Shown here piece after piece: positions 1 to 8,533 of a DNA stretch of 64,000 bases (positions are counted from its first letter, which is position 1; each line of letters starts with the position of its first letter). The notes beneath the pieces were generated by a model. It saw nothing but the letters and a program-made list of their open reading frames with translations. It searched no databases and was not told the origin of the DNA. Position numbers and translations under genes: made by a program. Origin of the DNA: TMP-86 sp964247385 (GTDB lineage: Bacteria; Pseudomonadota; Gammaproteobacteria; Steroidobacterales; Steroidobacteraceae); the NCBI GenBank assembly GCA_964247385.1, contig CAXTUB010000007.1, positions 1 to 64,000 on the forward strand. Reading direction: 5' to 3'.

Positions 1-67
1 AATCTACACGCACGTTGCGCGCGAGCGCCTGAAAGATCTGCACGCTCAGCATCACCCGCGCGGTTGA
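1..67 (+). CDS. xerD: XerD tyrosine recombinase, C-terminal end only (partial)
   Basis: Only the last 21 codons are in the window, read in the frame starting at base 2 and ending at TGA 65-67. The tail reads IYTHVARERLKDLHAQHH, which is the familiar XerD C-terminus. It includes the catalytic tyrosine context (IYTHV) of tyrosine recombinases that resolve chromosome dimers at dif. The neighbour downstream is dsbC, a common xerD-dsbC arrangement in gammaproteobacteria. The rest of the gene lies upstream of base 1. Confidence 0.85.
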   Translation, partial: IYTHVARERLKDLHAQHHPRG

Positions 68-213
68 TGCACCGATTCGCGCCGCCCCATCGCGGCCGGT
101 TTCCAATCAGTGCGAATTCGCGCTATTTTGCGCGAAACTTCGCGGCCCCACGCCCGGTCTCAAGGGTGGCTGCCTAGCCGTTCAAGTGATGAGAGACTAA
201 CTGGAGCTCGAGC

Positions 214-954
214 ATGCGCCGTGCGCTTTTAACCGTGTTGTCGATTGCCCTGGCGGGGCTGCCGCTCGCATCCATCGGTGCGGACGAAAGCAAGGACCCG
301 CGCGCGGGCTTGCTCAAAAAGCTGCCGGCGGGCTCCACGCTGAACGATTTACAACCATCGCCCATCAGCGGCTTGTACGAGTTTTCGCAGGGAGCGGAGG
401 TGAGCTACCTCACGGCGGACGGTAAGTATTTGATCGACGGCAACGTGTATGACATGGATTCGCGTGAAAATCTCACCGAGACGCGCAAGAGCGCGGCGCG
501 TGTGAAGCTTCTCGCCGCCGTTCCCGAATCGCAGATGATCGTGTTCTCGCCCAAGTCGCCGCGATACACCATCAATGTGTTCACGGATGTGGATTGCGGC
601 TATTGCCGCAAGCTTCACAGCGAGATCGCCACGCTCAATCGGATGGGCGTACGGGTGCGGTATCTGGCTTACCCGCGTTCGGGACCGAATACGGAAAGCT
701 GGCGCAAGGCAGAGGCGGTATGGTGCGCGGCGGATCCACCCGGAGCACTCACGCGGGCCAAAGCCGGTGTGCCCGTCGAGGTCAACAAGCTTTGCGCGAC
801 GTCGCCGGTAGCGCGCGAGTATCGGCTGGGTCAGGACATCGGCGTACGCGGCACCCCCACCATCGTCACGGAAAATGGCGACGAGATTTCCGGCTATCTC
901 CCTCCGGCGGATCTCGTGCAGCAGTTGCAAGAATTGAAAGTCGCGCGGCGCTGA
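214..954 (+). CDS. dsbC: Thiol:disulfide interchange protein DsbC
   Basis: Periplasmic disulfide isomerase of 246 residues, the usual DsbC length. A signal peptide occupies about residues 1-22 (hydrophobic stretch ending SIGA). An N-terminal dimerisation region is followed by a thioredoxin-fold domain with the CGYC active site at 128-131 and the cis-proline loop GTPT near 213-216. Cys171 and Cys194 fit the second, structural disulfide of DsbC. GGAG lies 8 nt upstream of the ATG. It follows xerD by 146 nt, so it may have its own promoter. It would be kept reduced by DsbD, which is not in this window. Confidence 0.93.
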   Translation: MRRALLTVLSIALAGLPLASIGADESKDPRAGLLKKLPAGSTLNDLQPSPISGLYEFSQGAEVSYLTADGKYLIDGNVYDMDSRENLTETRKSAARVKLLAAVPESQMIVFSPKSPRYTINVFTDVDCGYCRKLHSEIATLNRMGVRVRYLAYPRSGPNTESWRKAEAVWCAADPPGALTRAKAGVPVEVNKLCATSPVAREYRLGQDIGVRGTPTIVTENGDEISGYLPPADLVQQLQELKVARR

Positions 955-958
955 GCCC

Positions 959-1282
959 TCAGCGCTCCAACAGCGCGCGTTTGTTGGGCTTGCCTTCCCA
1001 CTCTTTGGCGTCGTCAGGCGCATCGCCTTTTTCAGCGATCACCGGCCATTGTTTCGCAAGCTCCGCATTGAGCTTCAAGAACTCCTCCTGCCCACTCGGC
1101 AGATCTTCCTCGGAGTAAATGGCCTCGACCGGACATTCGGGCTCGCACAGTGTGCAATCGATGCACTCGTCGGGATCGATGACCAAAAAGTTCGGGCCTT
1201 CGTGGAAGCAATCGACGGGGCATACTTCCACGCAGTCCATGTATTTGCATTTGATGCAGTTTTCAGTGACCACGAAGGTCAT
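959..1282 (-). CDS. fdxA: Ferredoxin FdxA, 3Fe-4S/4Fe-4S type
   Basis: Small electron-transfer protein of 107 residues. Cysteines at 9, 12, 17, 21, 25, 40, 43, 46 and 50 fit the Azotobacter-type seven-iron ferredoxin: C9, C17 and C50 for the 3Fe-4S cluster, and C21, C40, C43 and C46 for the 4Fe-4S cluster. The C-terminal extension (to residue 107) is typical of this family. The start at 1282 was chosen because the protein then begins MTFVVTENCI, as in homologs, with a GGGA Shine-Dalgarno just upstream. The longer open frame to 1363 has no support. It is convergent with dsbC. The redox partner is not visible here. Confidence 0.92.
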   Translation of the reverse strand: MTFVVTENCIKCKYMDCVEVCPVDCFHEGPNFLVIDPDECIDCTLCEPECPVEAIYSEEDLPSGQEEFLKLNAELAKQWPVIAEKGDAPDDAKEWEGKPNKRALLER

Positions 1283-1376
1283 ACGAGATCCCGGTAAAAA
1301 TGGGCGGCTATTGTGCCACAGCGGGTAGCATTCCAAACCCGTAAGCACATGCCAACTCGGCATAAGCTGCGTTCAA

Positions 1377-1931
1377 CTAAGAGCTCGACTCTTCGGGACG
1401 CGGCTTGAGCAGCTCGGTGAAATGATGGTCTTCGCGGCCGCGCGAGCGATCCTCGAAAAACCGCCGCAGCGTGTACACCCCGCTCGGAAACGCGAGCTCC
1501 GGCCAGGGAATCTCGGATTCCTTGGCGAGGATGACATCCTGGCTTTCGACGCCAGGCGCGAAGTCTCGCTTCAACAAGCGAGCACGAAACATCACATGCA
1601 CTTGATGCGCGTGGATGACGCTGACCACCGCCAGCAAGGAGCCCACCTCGACCTCGGCCATGGCCTCCTCGCGGCATTCTCGCGCCGCGGCCTGCTGCAG
1701 GGTCTCGCCGTTTTCCATGAAGCCCGCGGGCACGGTCCAAAAGCCCTTGCGCGGCTCGATGGCTCGCCGGCACAGCAGAATCTGATCTTCCCATTGCGGC
1801 ACGCAGCCCAGCACCAATAGCGGATTCTTGTAATGAATGGTGCCGCATTGATCGCACACATATCTCGGCAGGTGGTCGCCTGGAGGAACTTTGAGTGCGA
1901 CTCGCGCGCCGCAGTGACTGCAAAAGTTCAT
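1377..1931 (-). CDS. Nudix hydrolase with N-terminal zinc ribbon
   Basis: 184 residues. A four-cysteine zinc ribbon (C4, C7, C26, C29) precedes a Nudix domain whose box starts at about residue 70 with GFMENGETL and continues through RECREEA. The box keeps the metal-binding REXXEE core, but Met stands where Gly is usual in the last part. Proteins of this build hydrolyse nucleoside diphosphate derivatives such as ADP-ribose or NADH; the substrate cannot be told from sequence. Its ATG overlaps the stop of the upstream peptidase gene (ATGA), so the two were probably cotranscribed. Confidence 0.85.
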   Translation of the reverse strand: MNFCSHCGARVALKVPPGDHLPRYVCDQCGTIHYKNPLLVLGCVPQWEDQILLCRRAIEPRKGFWTVPAGFMENGETLQQAAARECREEAMAEVEVGSLLAVVSVIHAHQVHVMFRARLLKRDFAPGVESQDVILAKESEIPWPELAFPSGVYTLRRFFEDRSRGREDHHFTELLKPRPEESSS

Positions 1932-3345
1932 TCGTTAGCGTATCGCTTGACCAGGCGGTAGAGAAAAGTTCGTCCCTCGTACACGGACTGCACACGCACC
2001 CGCTCATTGAGGCCGTGAATGTTACCCCCATCCGGGTCGGTGAAAATTCCGGAGACGCCGTAGGTGGGAATGCCCGCGGGATTCATGAACTGTGCATCGG
2101 ATGCGCCAGGCTCGAGCGCCGGCACGATGGGTACGCCGGGCCACAGCTCGTGAGCCACTTTTTCGATCGGCCCCAAAACAGCGCGCGTCAGCGGCGCAGG
2201 TTTGGCTTCGGGACCGCGAATCTCGGGAATACTGACGGACACTGCGGAATCGTCGATCACCTTGACGAGTTGCGCGGCGATCGAGTCGATCGACACACCC
2301 GGGAAAATCCTGCAATTGATATTCGCGTTGGCTCGCTGCGGCAGGGCATTGGTGGCATGACCCGCCGACAGCATGGTCGCGACGCACGTGGTGCGCAGCA
2401 TGGCATGCCAGTTCGCGTTCCGGTCGAGCACGGCCACGGCGTCCGCATCAGACGGGTTCGCTACCACCGCGCGCATCGCCGCGCCCTGATCGCCGCCGAC
2501 AATGCTTGCCATCGCGGTGAAATAGCCGCGATTGGCGTCGTCGAGTTGCACCGGAAATTCGTACCGGCTCACTCGGTCGAGCGCATGCATGAGACGGTAG
2601 ATCGCATTCTCAGCAACGGGGCGAGAGCTGTGCCCGCCCGGATTGGTCACCTCGAGCTGAAAATTTTGCGACAGTTTTTCGGCGGCCAGCACCTCGAGCG
2701 CGATGCGATGGCCTTGTGCATCCAGATCGCCATCGACGCCTTCGGTGAGCGCAAACGCCGCATCGATGGCCGCTCTCTCGTGTTGTACCAGCCAACCGGC
2801 CCCATTGAGTGCGCTGCTCGTTTCTTCACCGCACGTGAGCGCCAGCTTGATCGAGCGCTTTGGCTTGAAGCCTTCTTCGCGATAGCGCACCAGATTGTCG
2901 ACCCAATGGCCGCTTGCGATTTCATGTCGCTCGAGCCGCGCGCGTAAAAATAACCGCCTTCCTCGATCAGAGTGAATGGGTCGCGCTGCCAATCGGCGCG
3001 CTTGGCCTCGACCACATCGATGTGCGCCAGCATGAGAATGGCTTTCGCCTTCGGATCGGAGCCGTGCAATACCGCGAGCAAGCCGCCTTCTTTCGGATGG
3101 TTTTCAGGCACAAAAATGCGCACGTCGCTGTCGGCATACCCCGCCGCCTTGAGACGCGCCGCCATGCGCCGCGCGGCCAGCGTGCAATCGCCGGCGGAAA
3201 GCGTGGTGTTGGTTTCGACCAGCTCTTTGAAGGTTGCGCGAAAGCGCTCCAATCCGGAATCTGATTCCGCATGCGCCGTCGCGGTCAATAACAACAGCCA
3301 GCAACCGGCATGTTTGGCGTTGAATCGCATTGTTTGAATACTCAT
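1928..3345 (-). pseudogene. M20 family metallopeptidase, frameshifted
   Basis: An exported zinc peptidase of the M20/ArgE/DapE family split over two frames. The 5' part (from ATG 3343-3345 or the second ATG 3328-3330) encodes a signal peptide, then HIDVVEAK (metal His/Asp) and the DPFTLIEEGGYFYARGSSDMK block. The 3' part, in another frame, encodes WVDNLVRY, the metal/catalytic CGEE motif, the dimerisation domain (NPGGHSSRP) and the C-terminal HGLNE. The frame breaks near 2915-2920: one extra base after the GCGGCC Ala-Ala codons would restore a continuous match to relatives. No other lesion is visible. Either a recent pseudogene or a sequencing/assembly error. The stop overlaps the Nudix start. 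Confidence 0.85.
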
Positions 3346-3414
3346 GGGGTTGAAGCGTGCGGCTCGCCGCCGCAAAGATAAAGTCGAACGGCACGAAGAC
3401 TCAAGTGTTCTGCC

Positions 3415-3741
3415 TGGTGCCCGAGGTCGGAGTCGAACCGACACGCTTTTAAGGGCGGCGGATTTTCGTACCCACCACGGCTTTCGCCGCCGCGAATGTC
3501 TCGCGTTTGGAGTCTGGAGCACGCCTTCACCTTAGCCAACAAAGGCCTTAGGTGCCCGCCGTCTGCTCTCTACACCTTCCCGTCGCGCGCTCTACGCGCG
3601 TTGGGCTTGGCTCGGCGTCAACTCGAGCGTGATGCGCTCAGGGTCTTCTCCGAATTTGACAGGCTTCACCTCGTGAATTTCTTCGCGAGGGCTCAATTTT
3701 CTCTCTGAGTCCGCTGCGTCTACCAATTCCGCCACTCGGGC
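3415..3741 (-). tRNA. tRNA-Leu(CAA), interrupted by a group I intron
   Basis: Exon 1 (3707-3741, 35 nt) has acceptor strand GCCCGAG, D arm with GGUAGACGC, anticodon stem GCGGA and loop CUC. Exon 2 (3415-3466, 52 nt) starts AAAA and continues with UCCGC closing the anticodon stem, a long variable arm, T arm GTCGG/TTCGACT/CCGAC, acceptor CTCGGGC and encoded ACCA. Joined, they give an 87-nt class II tRNA with anticodon loop CUCAAAA, so anticodon CAA (reads UUG codons). The long variable arm and the acceptor sequence are leucine-type. The 240-nt intron sits between anticodon positions 34 and 35, the site known for cyanobacterial tRNA-Leu(UAA) introns. Confidence 0.9.
3467..3706 (-). ncRNA. Self-splicing group I intron (IC3-like) in tRNA-Leu
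   Basis: 240 nt, no ORF of its own. Group I features, in intron numbering: internal guide GAG at 13-15 within AAUUGAGCC; GUCAAAUUCGG near 47-57; GACGCCGAGCCAAGC at 88-102; GGAAGGUGUAGAG near 127-139; the P7 strands GAGCA (139-143) and UGCUC (186-190), which are perfectly complementary; CACCUAAG at 153-160; a CGGC-GAAA-GCCG hairpin with GNRA loop at 218-229; and terminal G240. These blocks resemble, from memory, the Azoarcus tRNA-Ile and cyanobacterial tRNA-Leu introns. The guide pairs with exon CUC, so the 5' splice site is a C:G pair and not the near-universal U.G. Confidence 0.9.
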
Positions 3742-3839
3742 TTCGCGAGTGCACGCACAGTATAGGCGATCCGCGCCATGCGCTGCCAAGCTTCCCTACA
3801 ATGCGCGCGCATGAGCTTCAGCACTCGCCGGCGTCTGCC

Positions 3840-4931
3840 ATGAACCCGCCGTTGAACCGCGCCGATTTCGAATTCGAGCTGCCCGCGGAGCTCATCGCCC
3901 AAGCTCCGCTGGAGCAGCGCTCGGCGAGCCGTTTACTCGCGCTCGATGGATGCAGCGGCGCGCTGCGGGATTTACGCTTCAAGGACCTCGTGGAGTTGCT
4001 TCAGCCCGGCGATTTGCTCGTGTTGAATGATACGCGGGTCGTTCCCGCGCGGGCATTCGGCCGTAAGGCGACGGGCGGGCGCGTAGAGTTGCTTCTCGAG
4101 CGCTGCGAAACGCAGCGCAGTGCGTGGGTTCAGATCCGGGCGAGCAAAGCATTGCGCGATGCGGCCCTCATCGAGATGGAAGGCGGAGCTCGAGCGCGGG
4201 TCATCGGGCGCGACGCCAATCTTTGGCTACTGGAGTTTTCCGAGAGCGCGCTCGAGTATTTCATGCGTTGGGGTTACACGCCGCTGCCACCGTACATCGC
4301 GCGTGCACCCGGCGCCGCCGACGCGGCGCGTTATCAGACTGTCTATGCGCGCGAGCCTGGCGCCGTCGCTGCGCCGACCGCAGGCCTGCATTTCGATGAG
4401 GCTCTGTTCGCAGCGCTTGAAAGGCGGGGGATCGGACGCGCCTTCGTTACGCTGCACGTCGGCTCGGGCACGTTTGCGCCGGTGCGCGACGATGATCTGT
4501 CGTTGCACCGCATGCATGAGGAATTTTATTCCGTGCCGCGCGAAACCCTATGCCAAATCGCGGCTGCCCGCCGCGCCGGCGGCCGCGTCATTGCGGTAGG
4601 CACCACGGTGGTTCGCACCTTGGAAAGTGCAGCGATCGCTGCCGTCACGGGCGGAGAGCCCGGTGTGGGTCTGCGCGAAGGCTCGGCATCCACTCGTTTA
4701 TTCATCCGCCCAGGCTTCGTGTTCAAAATAGTCGATGCGCTCATCACGAATTTTCATTTGCCGGCTTCGACATTACTCATGTTGTGCTCGGCCTTTGCCG
4801 GCCGTGAGCATGTGATGGCGGCCTACCGATACGCGGTGCAGGAACGATATCGCTTCTATAGCTATGGCGATGCCATGTGGATCACGCCAGCGCGTGCGGC
4901 GCGGCCGTCCAGTCAGGAGCGCGAGGCTTGA
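3840..4931 (+). CDS. queA: S-adenosylmethionine:tRNA ribosyltransferase-isomerase QueA
   Basis: 363 residues. Transfers and isomerises the ribosyl group of SAM onto preQ1 in the wobble position of GUN tRNAs, making epoxyqueuosine. Family blocks are clear: an N-terminal region with ELPAELIAQAPLEQR, then LLVLNDTRVVPAR, VELLLER, then YQTVYAREPGAVAAPTAGLHF and NFHLPASTLLML near the end. The internal ATG at 3840 gives the standard N-terminus; the open frame extends 39 nt further up without support. The stop overlaps the tgt start (TGATG), so the two queuosine genes are translationally coupled. Confidence 0.95.
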   Translation: MNPPLNRADFEFELPAELIAQAPLEQRSASRLLALDGCSGALRDLRFKDLVELLQPGDLLVLNDTRVVPARAFGRKATGGRVELLLERCETQRSAWVQIRASKALRDAALIEMEGGARARVIGRDANLWLLEFSESALEYFMRWGYTPLPPYIARAPGAADAARYQTVYAREPGAVAAPTAGLHFDEALFAALERRGIGRAFVTLHVGSGTFAPVRDDDLSLHRMHEEFYSVPRETLCQIAAARRAGGRVIAVGTTVVRTLESAAIAAVTGGEPGVGLREGSASTRLFIRPGFVFKIVDALITNFHLPASTLLMLCSAFAGREHVMAAYRYAVQERYRFYSYGDAMWITPARAARPSSQEREA

Positions 4932-6145
4932 TGCGCTTTGAATTGCTGACCGAAAATTCGGGCGCGCGCAGAGCGCGCCTGCATTTCGCTCGCGGCACGG
5001 TGCAGACGCCTGCGTTCATGCCGGTGGGCACGTATGGGTCGGTAAAAGCCGTGACCGAGGAAGACCTGCGCGCCGCCGGCACGGAAATGATTTTGAGCAA
5101 CACCTTCCATTTGTCCTTGCGGCCCGGACTTGCGACGATCGAAGCCCATTCGGGACTGCACGGCTTCATGCAGTGGAGCGGGCCCATTCTCACGGACTCC
5201 GGAGGATTTCAAGTCTGGAGTCTTGCGGCGCTGGCGAAGATCGATGAGCAAGGCGCGATATTTCGCTCGCCGGTCGACGGCGCGCTCATCGCGCTGACTC
5301 CAGAGGAGTCGGTGCGGATCCAGCGCGTGTTGCGCTCGGATGTCGCGATGTGTTTCGACGAATGCACCGCATTTCCTGCCGATGAATCCGCTGCGCGTGC
5401 GTCGATGCAGCGCTCGATGCGCTGGGCGCGGCGCAGCTTCGATGCCTATTATGCGCAACAGCCCGCGCGATCCGGTGCGCCTCACGGCGCGATCGCGCAA
5501 ACGGGCGCTCTCGAGCGCGGTGCTGAAGTTGCGGATTGCAGCGCCGGTGAGCCGCCGGGCGTTTTGTTCGGAATCATCCAGGGCGGGATACACGCGGCAC
5601 TGCGGCGCGAGTCGCTCGAGTCGCTCGAGGACTTGAACTTTGCCGGGCTTGCCGTGGGCGGCCTCGCGGTGGGCGAGCCGGAGAAGGCTCGGCTGCAAGT
5701 GCTTGACGATCTGGCGCCTCACTTGCCACGCCTGAAGCCGCGCTACCTCATGGGCGTCGGGCGTCCGCAAGACCTCATCGAATCGGTGCGCCGCGGCATG
5801 GACTTGTTCGACTGCGTGATGCCGACGCGGCATGCGCGCAATGGACATCTCTTCACGCGTGACGGCACGCTCAACATTCGCAACGCCATTCATCAAAATG
5901 ACACCGCGCCGATCGAGGTGGATTGCGGGTGCTTCACCTGCCAACGCTACAGCCGGGCGTACCTGCGCCACTTGGACCGCTGCAATGAGATCTTGGGCTC
6001 GCGCCTCAACACCATCCACAACTTATTTTTTTATCAACGATTGATGCGCGAGATACGCGCGGCGATCGAGGCGGCGCGATTCGATGAATTTGCGCGCGAG
6101 TTCTATGCTCGGCTCGAAACTCGTACGGCTCGCACCACCCGCTGA
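4931..6145 (+). CDS. tgt: Queuine tRNA-guanine transglycosylase Tgt, with an inserted loop
   Basis: Exchanges guanine-34 for preQ1 in tRNAs. From the ATG at 4931 it has 404 residues, about 30 more than usual. Seen: catalytic-base motif DSGGFQ (Asp89), nucleophile Asp294 in DLFDCVMPTR, zinc ligands Cys332, Cys334, Cys337 and His363, and the GIIQGG block at 215-220. The extra residues lie at about 178-208, just before GIIQGG, in a loop rich in Ala and Gly with no recognised motif. First gene after queA; yajC follows after 116 nt. Confidence 0.94.
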   Translation: MRFELLTENSGARRARLHFARGTVQTPAFMPVGTYGSVKAVTEEDLRAAGTEMILSNTFHLSLRPGLATIEAHSGLHGFMQWSGPILTDSGGFQVWSLAALAKIDEQGAIFRSPVDGALIALTPEESVRIQRVLRSDVAMCFDECTAFPADESAARASMQRSMRWARRSFDAYYAQQPARSGAPHGAIAQTGALERGAEVADCSAGEPPGVLFGIIQGGIHAALRRESLESLEDLNFAGLAVGGLAVGEPEKARLQVLDDLAPHLPRLKPRYLMGVGRPQDLIESVRRGMDLFDCVMPTRHARNGHLFTRDGTLNIRNAIHQNDTAPIEVDCGCFTCQRYSRAYLRHLDRCNEILGSRLNTIHNLFFYQRLMREIRAAIEAARFDEFAREFYARLETRTARTTR

Positions 6146-6203
6146 GCCGCGAGTTCGCTGCTCCCCCAGCCGCGCGCTCGCGCCTGGGGCTCCTTGGCGA
6201 GAA

Positions 6204-6221
6204 GTGCGTATAATACGCGGC
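6204..6221 (+). promoter_or_regulatory. Candidate -10 element upstream of yajC-secD-secF
   Basis: A perfect TATAAT (6209-6214) sits inside the palindrome GCGTATAATACGC, about 48 nt before the yajC start, in the 116-nt gap after tgt. No convincing -35 hexamer is seen at 16-18 bp, so this may need an activator, or the match may be chance. It would allow yajC-secD-secF to be transcribed apart from queA-tgt. Confidence 0.35.
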
Positions 6222-6261
6222 CCTTCGCCATCGCGCGGGTTACAAGAGCGAATCTCGAGCC

Positions 6262-6624
6262 GTGTCCCGTAAACAATTCTCCGTATTGCCGTGGTTGAGT
6301 CTTCTGGCCGGTCCCGTGTACGCGCAGGGCGTGGGGGCGGGCGGGCAAAGCATGCTGAGCGCGTTGATGCTGCCGGTGCTGTTGCTGGTGGTATTTTATT
6401 TTTTGCTGATTCGCCCGCAGAACAAGCGAGCGCGTGAGCAGAAAGACATGATCTCGAAAGTGGCCGCGGGCGATGAGGTTGCGACCACCGGCGGAATCCT
6501 CGCAAAGGTTCTCGAGGTGGGCGAACAGTTCGTAACGCTCGAAATTGCGCCCAACGTCAGCATCAAATTGCAGAAGTTTCAGATCGCGCAGGTTCTGCCG
6601 AAGGGGACGGTCAAGGGCGCATGA
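6262..6624 (+). CDS. yajC: Preprotein translocase accessory subunit YajC
   Basis: 120 residues starting at GTG. After a short N-terminal hydrophobic part, one transmembrane segment (about 33-51, LMLPVLLLVVFYFLLI) is followed by the YajC signature RPQNKR and a cytoplasmic domain with GDEVATTGGI. YajC associates with SecDF at the inner membrane. Its stop overlaps the secD start (ATGA), as is usual in yajC-secD-secF operons. Confidence 0.93.
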   Translation: MSRKQFSVLPWLSLLAGPVYAQGVGAGGQSMLSALMLPVLLLVVFYFLLIRPQNKRAREQKDMISKVAAGDEVATTGGILAKVLEVGEQFVTLEIAPNVSIKLQKFQIAQVLPKGTVKGA

Positions 6625-8474
6625 TCTCCTATCCGCGCTGGAAGATCCTTCTGGTCGCCGTCGTTCTCTGCATCGCCATCTTGCTCGCTTTGCCGAATTT
6701 GTTCGGCGAGGACGACGCGCTCCAACTGGCGCGTGATCGCGCGCTCGTGAGCGAGAACGATCGAGCTGAGATTCTCTCATTGCTGCAGGCGCAAGGGGCC
6801 GCGCCGCGCGGCGCCTATCTGGAGCAAGGGCGGCTGACGCTGCGTTTTCCCAACAAGCAGGCGCAGTTGAAGGCGCGCGATGTGATCGGAGATGCGCGGC
6901 CCAACCAATTCACCTTGGCGCTCACTCATGCGTCACGCGTTCCCGAGTGGATGCGCAGCGTCGGTCTCAGCCCTCTGAAGCTCGGTCTCGATTTGCGCGG
7001 CGGCGTCTATCTCGTGTATCAGGTCGATGTGCAGGGCGCGATTCGGCAAACCCTGGATCGCTATGAGCAGGATTTTCGCGCATCGCTCCGCAATGCGCGG
7101 GTTGGTTATCAAGACGTCTCGGTCGATTATCCGGCTCACCGGGTGCGCGTTTGGTTTCGTGATGCAGAGGGTTTCGACAAGGGGCGTGCGGCCATCGCGG
7201 CAGACAACCGCAACTTGATCTTGACGCAAATCCGCGAACACGGCGCGGAAGGCCTGCAACTCGAGCTGAATCCGCAGCAAATCAAGGAGCGGCAGGACTA
7301 CGCGGTGCAGCAGAACATCACGATCTTGCGCAATCGCCTCAACAGTCCGGAACTCGCCGTGTCAGAGCCCCAGGTCGCGCGCCAGGGAGTTGACCGCATC
7401 GCCATCCAGCTGCCGGGCTTGCAGAACTCGGCGGAAGTCAAAAAGATTCTCGGTAAGACGGCGACGCTCGAGTTTCGCATGGTCGATGAGAACAACAATC
7501 CGCTCGAGGCAGCTTCCACGGGGCGCACGCCGCTGGGCGCCAAGCTCTACTACACGCGCGAGAAGCAACCCGTCCTGTTGAAGCGCGAAGTGGTCGTCAC
7601 CGGAGATCAACTCACCGACGCGTCGTTTCAACCAAACACCCAGGATGGCGCCGCGGTATCCGTCAGCCTCGATAGCCGCGGCGCAGCGAAGATGTTGCGC
7701 AACACGCAGGAAAATATCGGCCATTTGATGGCCGTCGTCTTCATCGAGCGGTCGCGCGAGAAAAATGCGCAAGGCGTCGAGGTCGACCGGACCCAGGAGG
7801 AAGTGATCAACCGCGCCACCATCCGCGGCGTGTTCAGCAACAACTTTCAGATCACCGGCGTGAATCCCATCGAAGGCCGCGAGCTCGCCTTGCTGTTGCG
7901 CGCCGGCGGACTCGCTGCGCCCCTCTACGCCGTCGAAGAGCGCGCCATCGGTCCGAGCCTCGGGCAGGACAACATCGACAAGGGCGTGAATGCGATGGTA
8001 TTCGGCATGTTGGCGGCATTCGTTTTCATGGCCGTGTATTACAAGCTGTTCGGATTGATCGCCGATATCGTGCTCGCGGCAAACGTCGTGCTTCTCGTCG
8101 CGCTGCTCTCCCTCGTTGGCGCGGCGCTGACTCTTCCCGGCATTGCGGCGGTGGTTCTCACCGTCGGCATGGCGGTCGATGCGAACATTTTGATTTACGA
8201 GCGCATCCGCGAGGAGGTGCGCAATGGCGTGAGCCCGCGCGCCGCCATCAACGCGGGGTTCGAGCGCGCGTTTTCCGCAATCGCCGATTCCAATGTCACG
8301 GCGTTGATCGCGGGCGTGGTGTTGTGGCTATTCGGCACCGGCGCGGTGCGCGGCTTTGCCGTCGTGCTCGTGCTGGGCATTGCGACGTCCATGTTTACCT
8401 CGCTCATGGGAAGCCGGGCCGTCGTGCAGCTCATTTACGGCGGCTCGCGCAAAGTCGCGCGCTTGTCGATTTGA
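6621..8474 (+). CDS. secD: Protein translocase subunit SecD
   Basis: 617 residues, normal for gammaproteobacterial SecD. One N-terminal transmembrane helix, then a large periplasmic region starting near GLDLRGGVYLVYQVD (P1 head domain), then five C-terminal membrane segments with the RND signatures GMAVDANILIYERIREE and GFERAFSAIADSNVTALIA. With SecF it uses the proton-motive force to drive late steps of Sec export. secF follows after 59 nt. Confidence 0.96.
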   Translation: MISYPRWKILLVAVVLCIAILLALPNLFGEDDALQLARDRALVSENDRAEILSLLQAQGAAPRGAYLEQGRLTLRFPNKQAQLKARDVIGDARPNQFTLALTHASRVPEWMRSVGLSPLKLGLDLRGGVYLVYQVDVQGAIRQTLDRYEQDFRASLRNARVGYQDVSVDYPAHRVRVWFRDAEGFDKGRAAIAADNRNLILTQIREHGAEGLQLELNPQQIKERQDYAVQQNITILRNRLNSPELAVSEPQVARQGVDRIAIQLPGLQNSAEVKKILGKTATLEFRMVDENNNPLEAASTGRTPLGAKLYYTREKQPVLLKREVVVTGDQLTDASFQPNTQDGAAVSVSLDSRGAAKMLRNTQENIGHLMAVVFIERSREKNAQGVEVDRTQEEVINRATIRGVFSNNFQITGVNPIEGRELALLLRAGGLAAPLYAVEERAIGPSLGQDNIDKGVNAMVFGMLAAFVFMAVYYKLFGLIADIVLAANVVLLVALLSLVGAALTLPGIAAVVLTVGMAVDANILIYERIREEVRNGVSPRAAINAGFERAFSAIADSNVTALIAGVVLWLFGTGAVRGFAVVLVLGIATSMFTSLMGSRAVVQLIYGGSRKVARLSI

Positions 8475-8533
8475 TGCGCGGTTGCATGGCGGTGTGCCGC
8501 TTGCCGATCGACGTTTCTTGAGCTCTCGCTGAA

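Noticed and set aside
3415..3741. Two separate partial tRNA genes
   Set aside because: The halves pair perfectly in acceptor and anticodon stems, and the sequence between them is a recognisable group I intron, so one split gene is the better reading.
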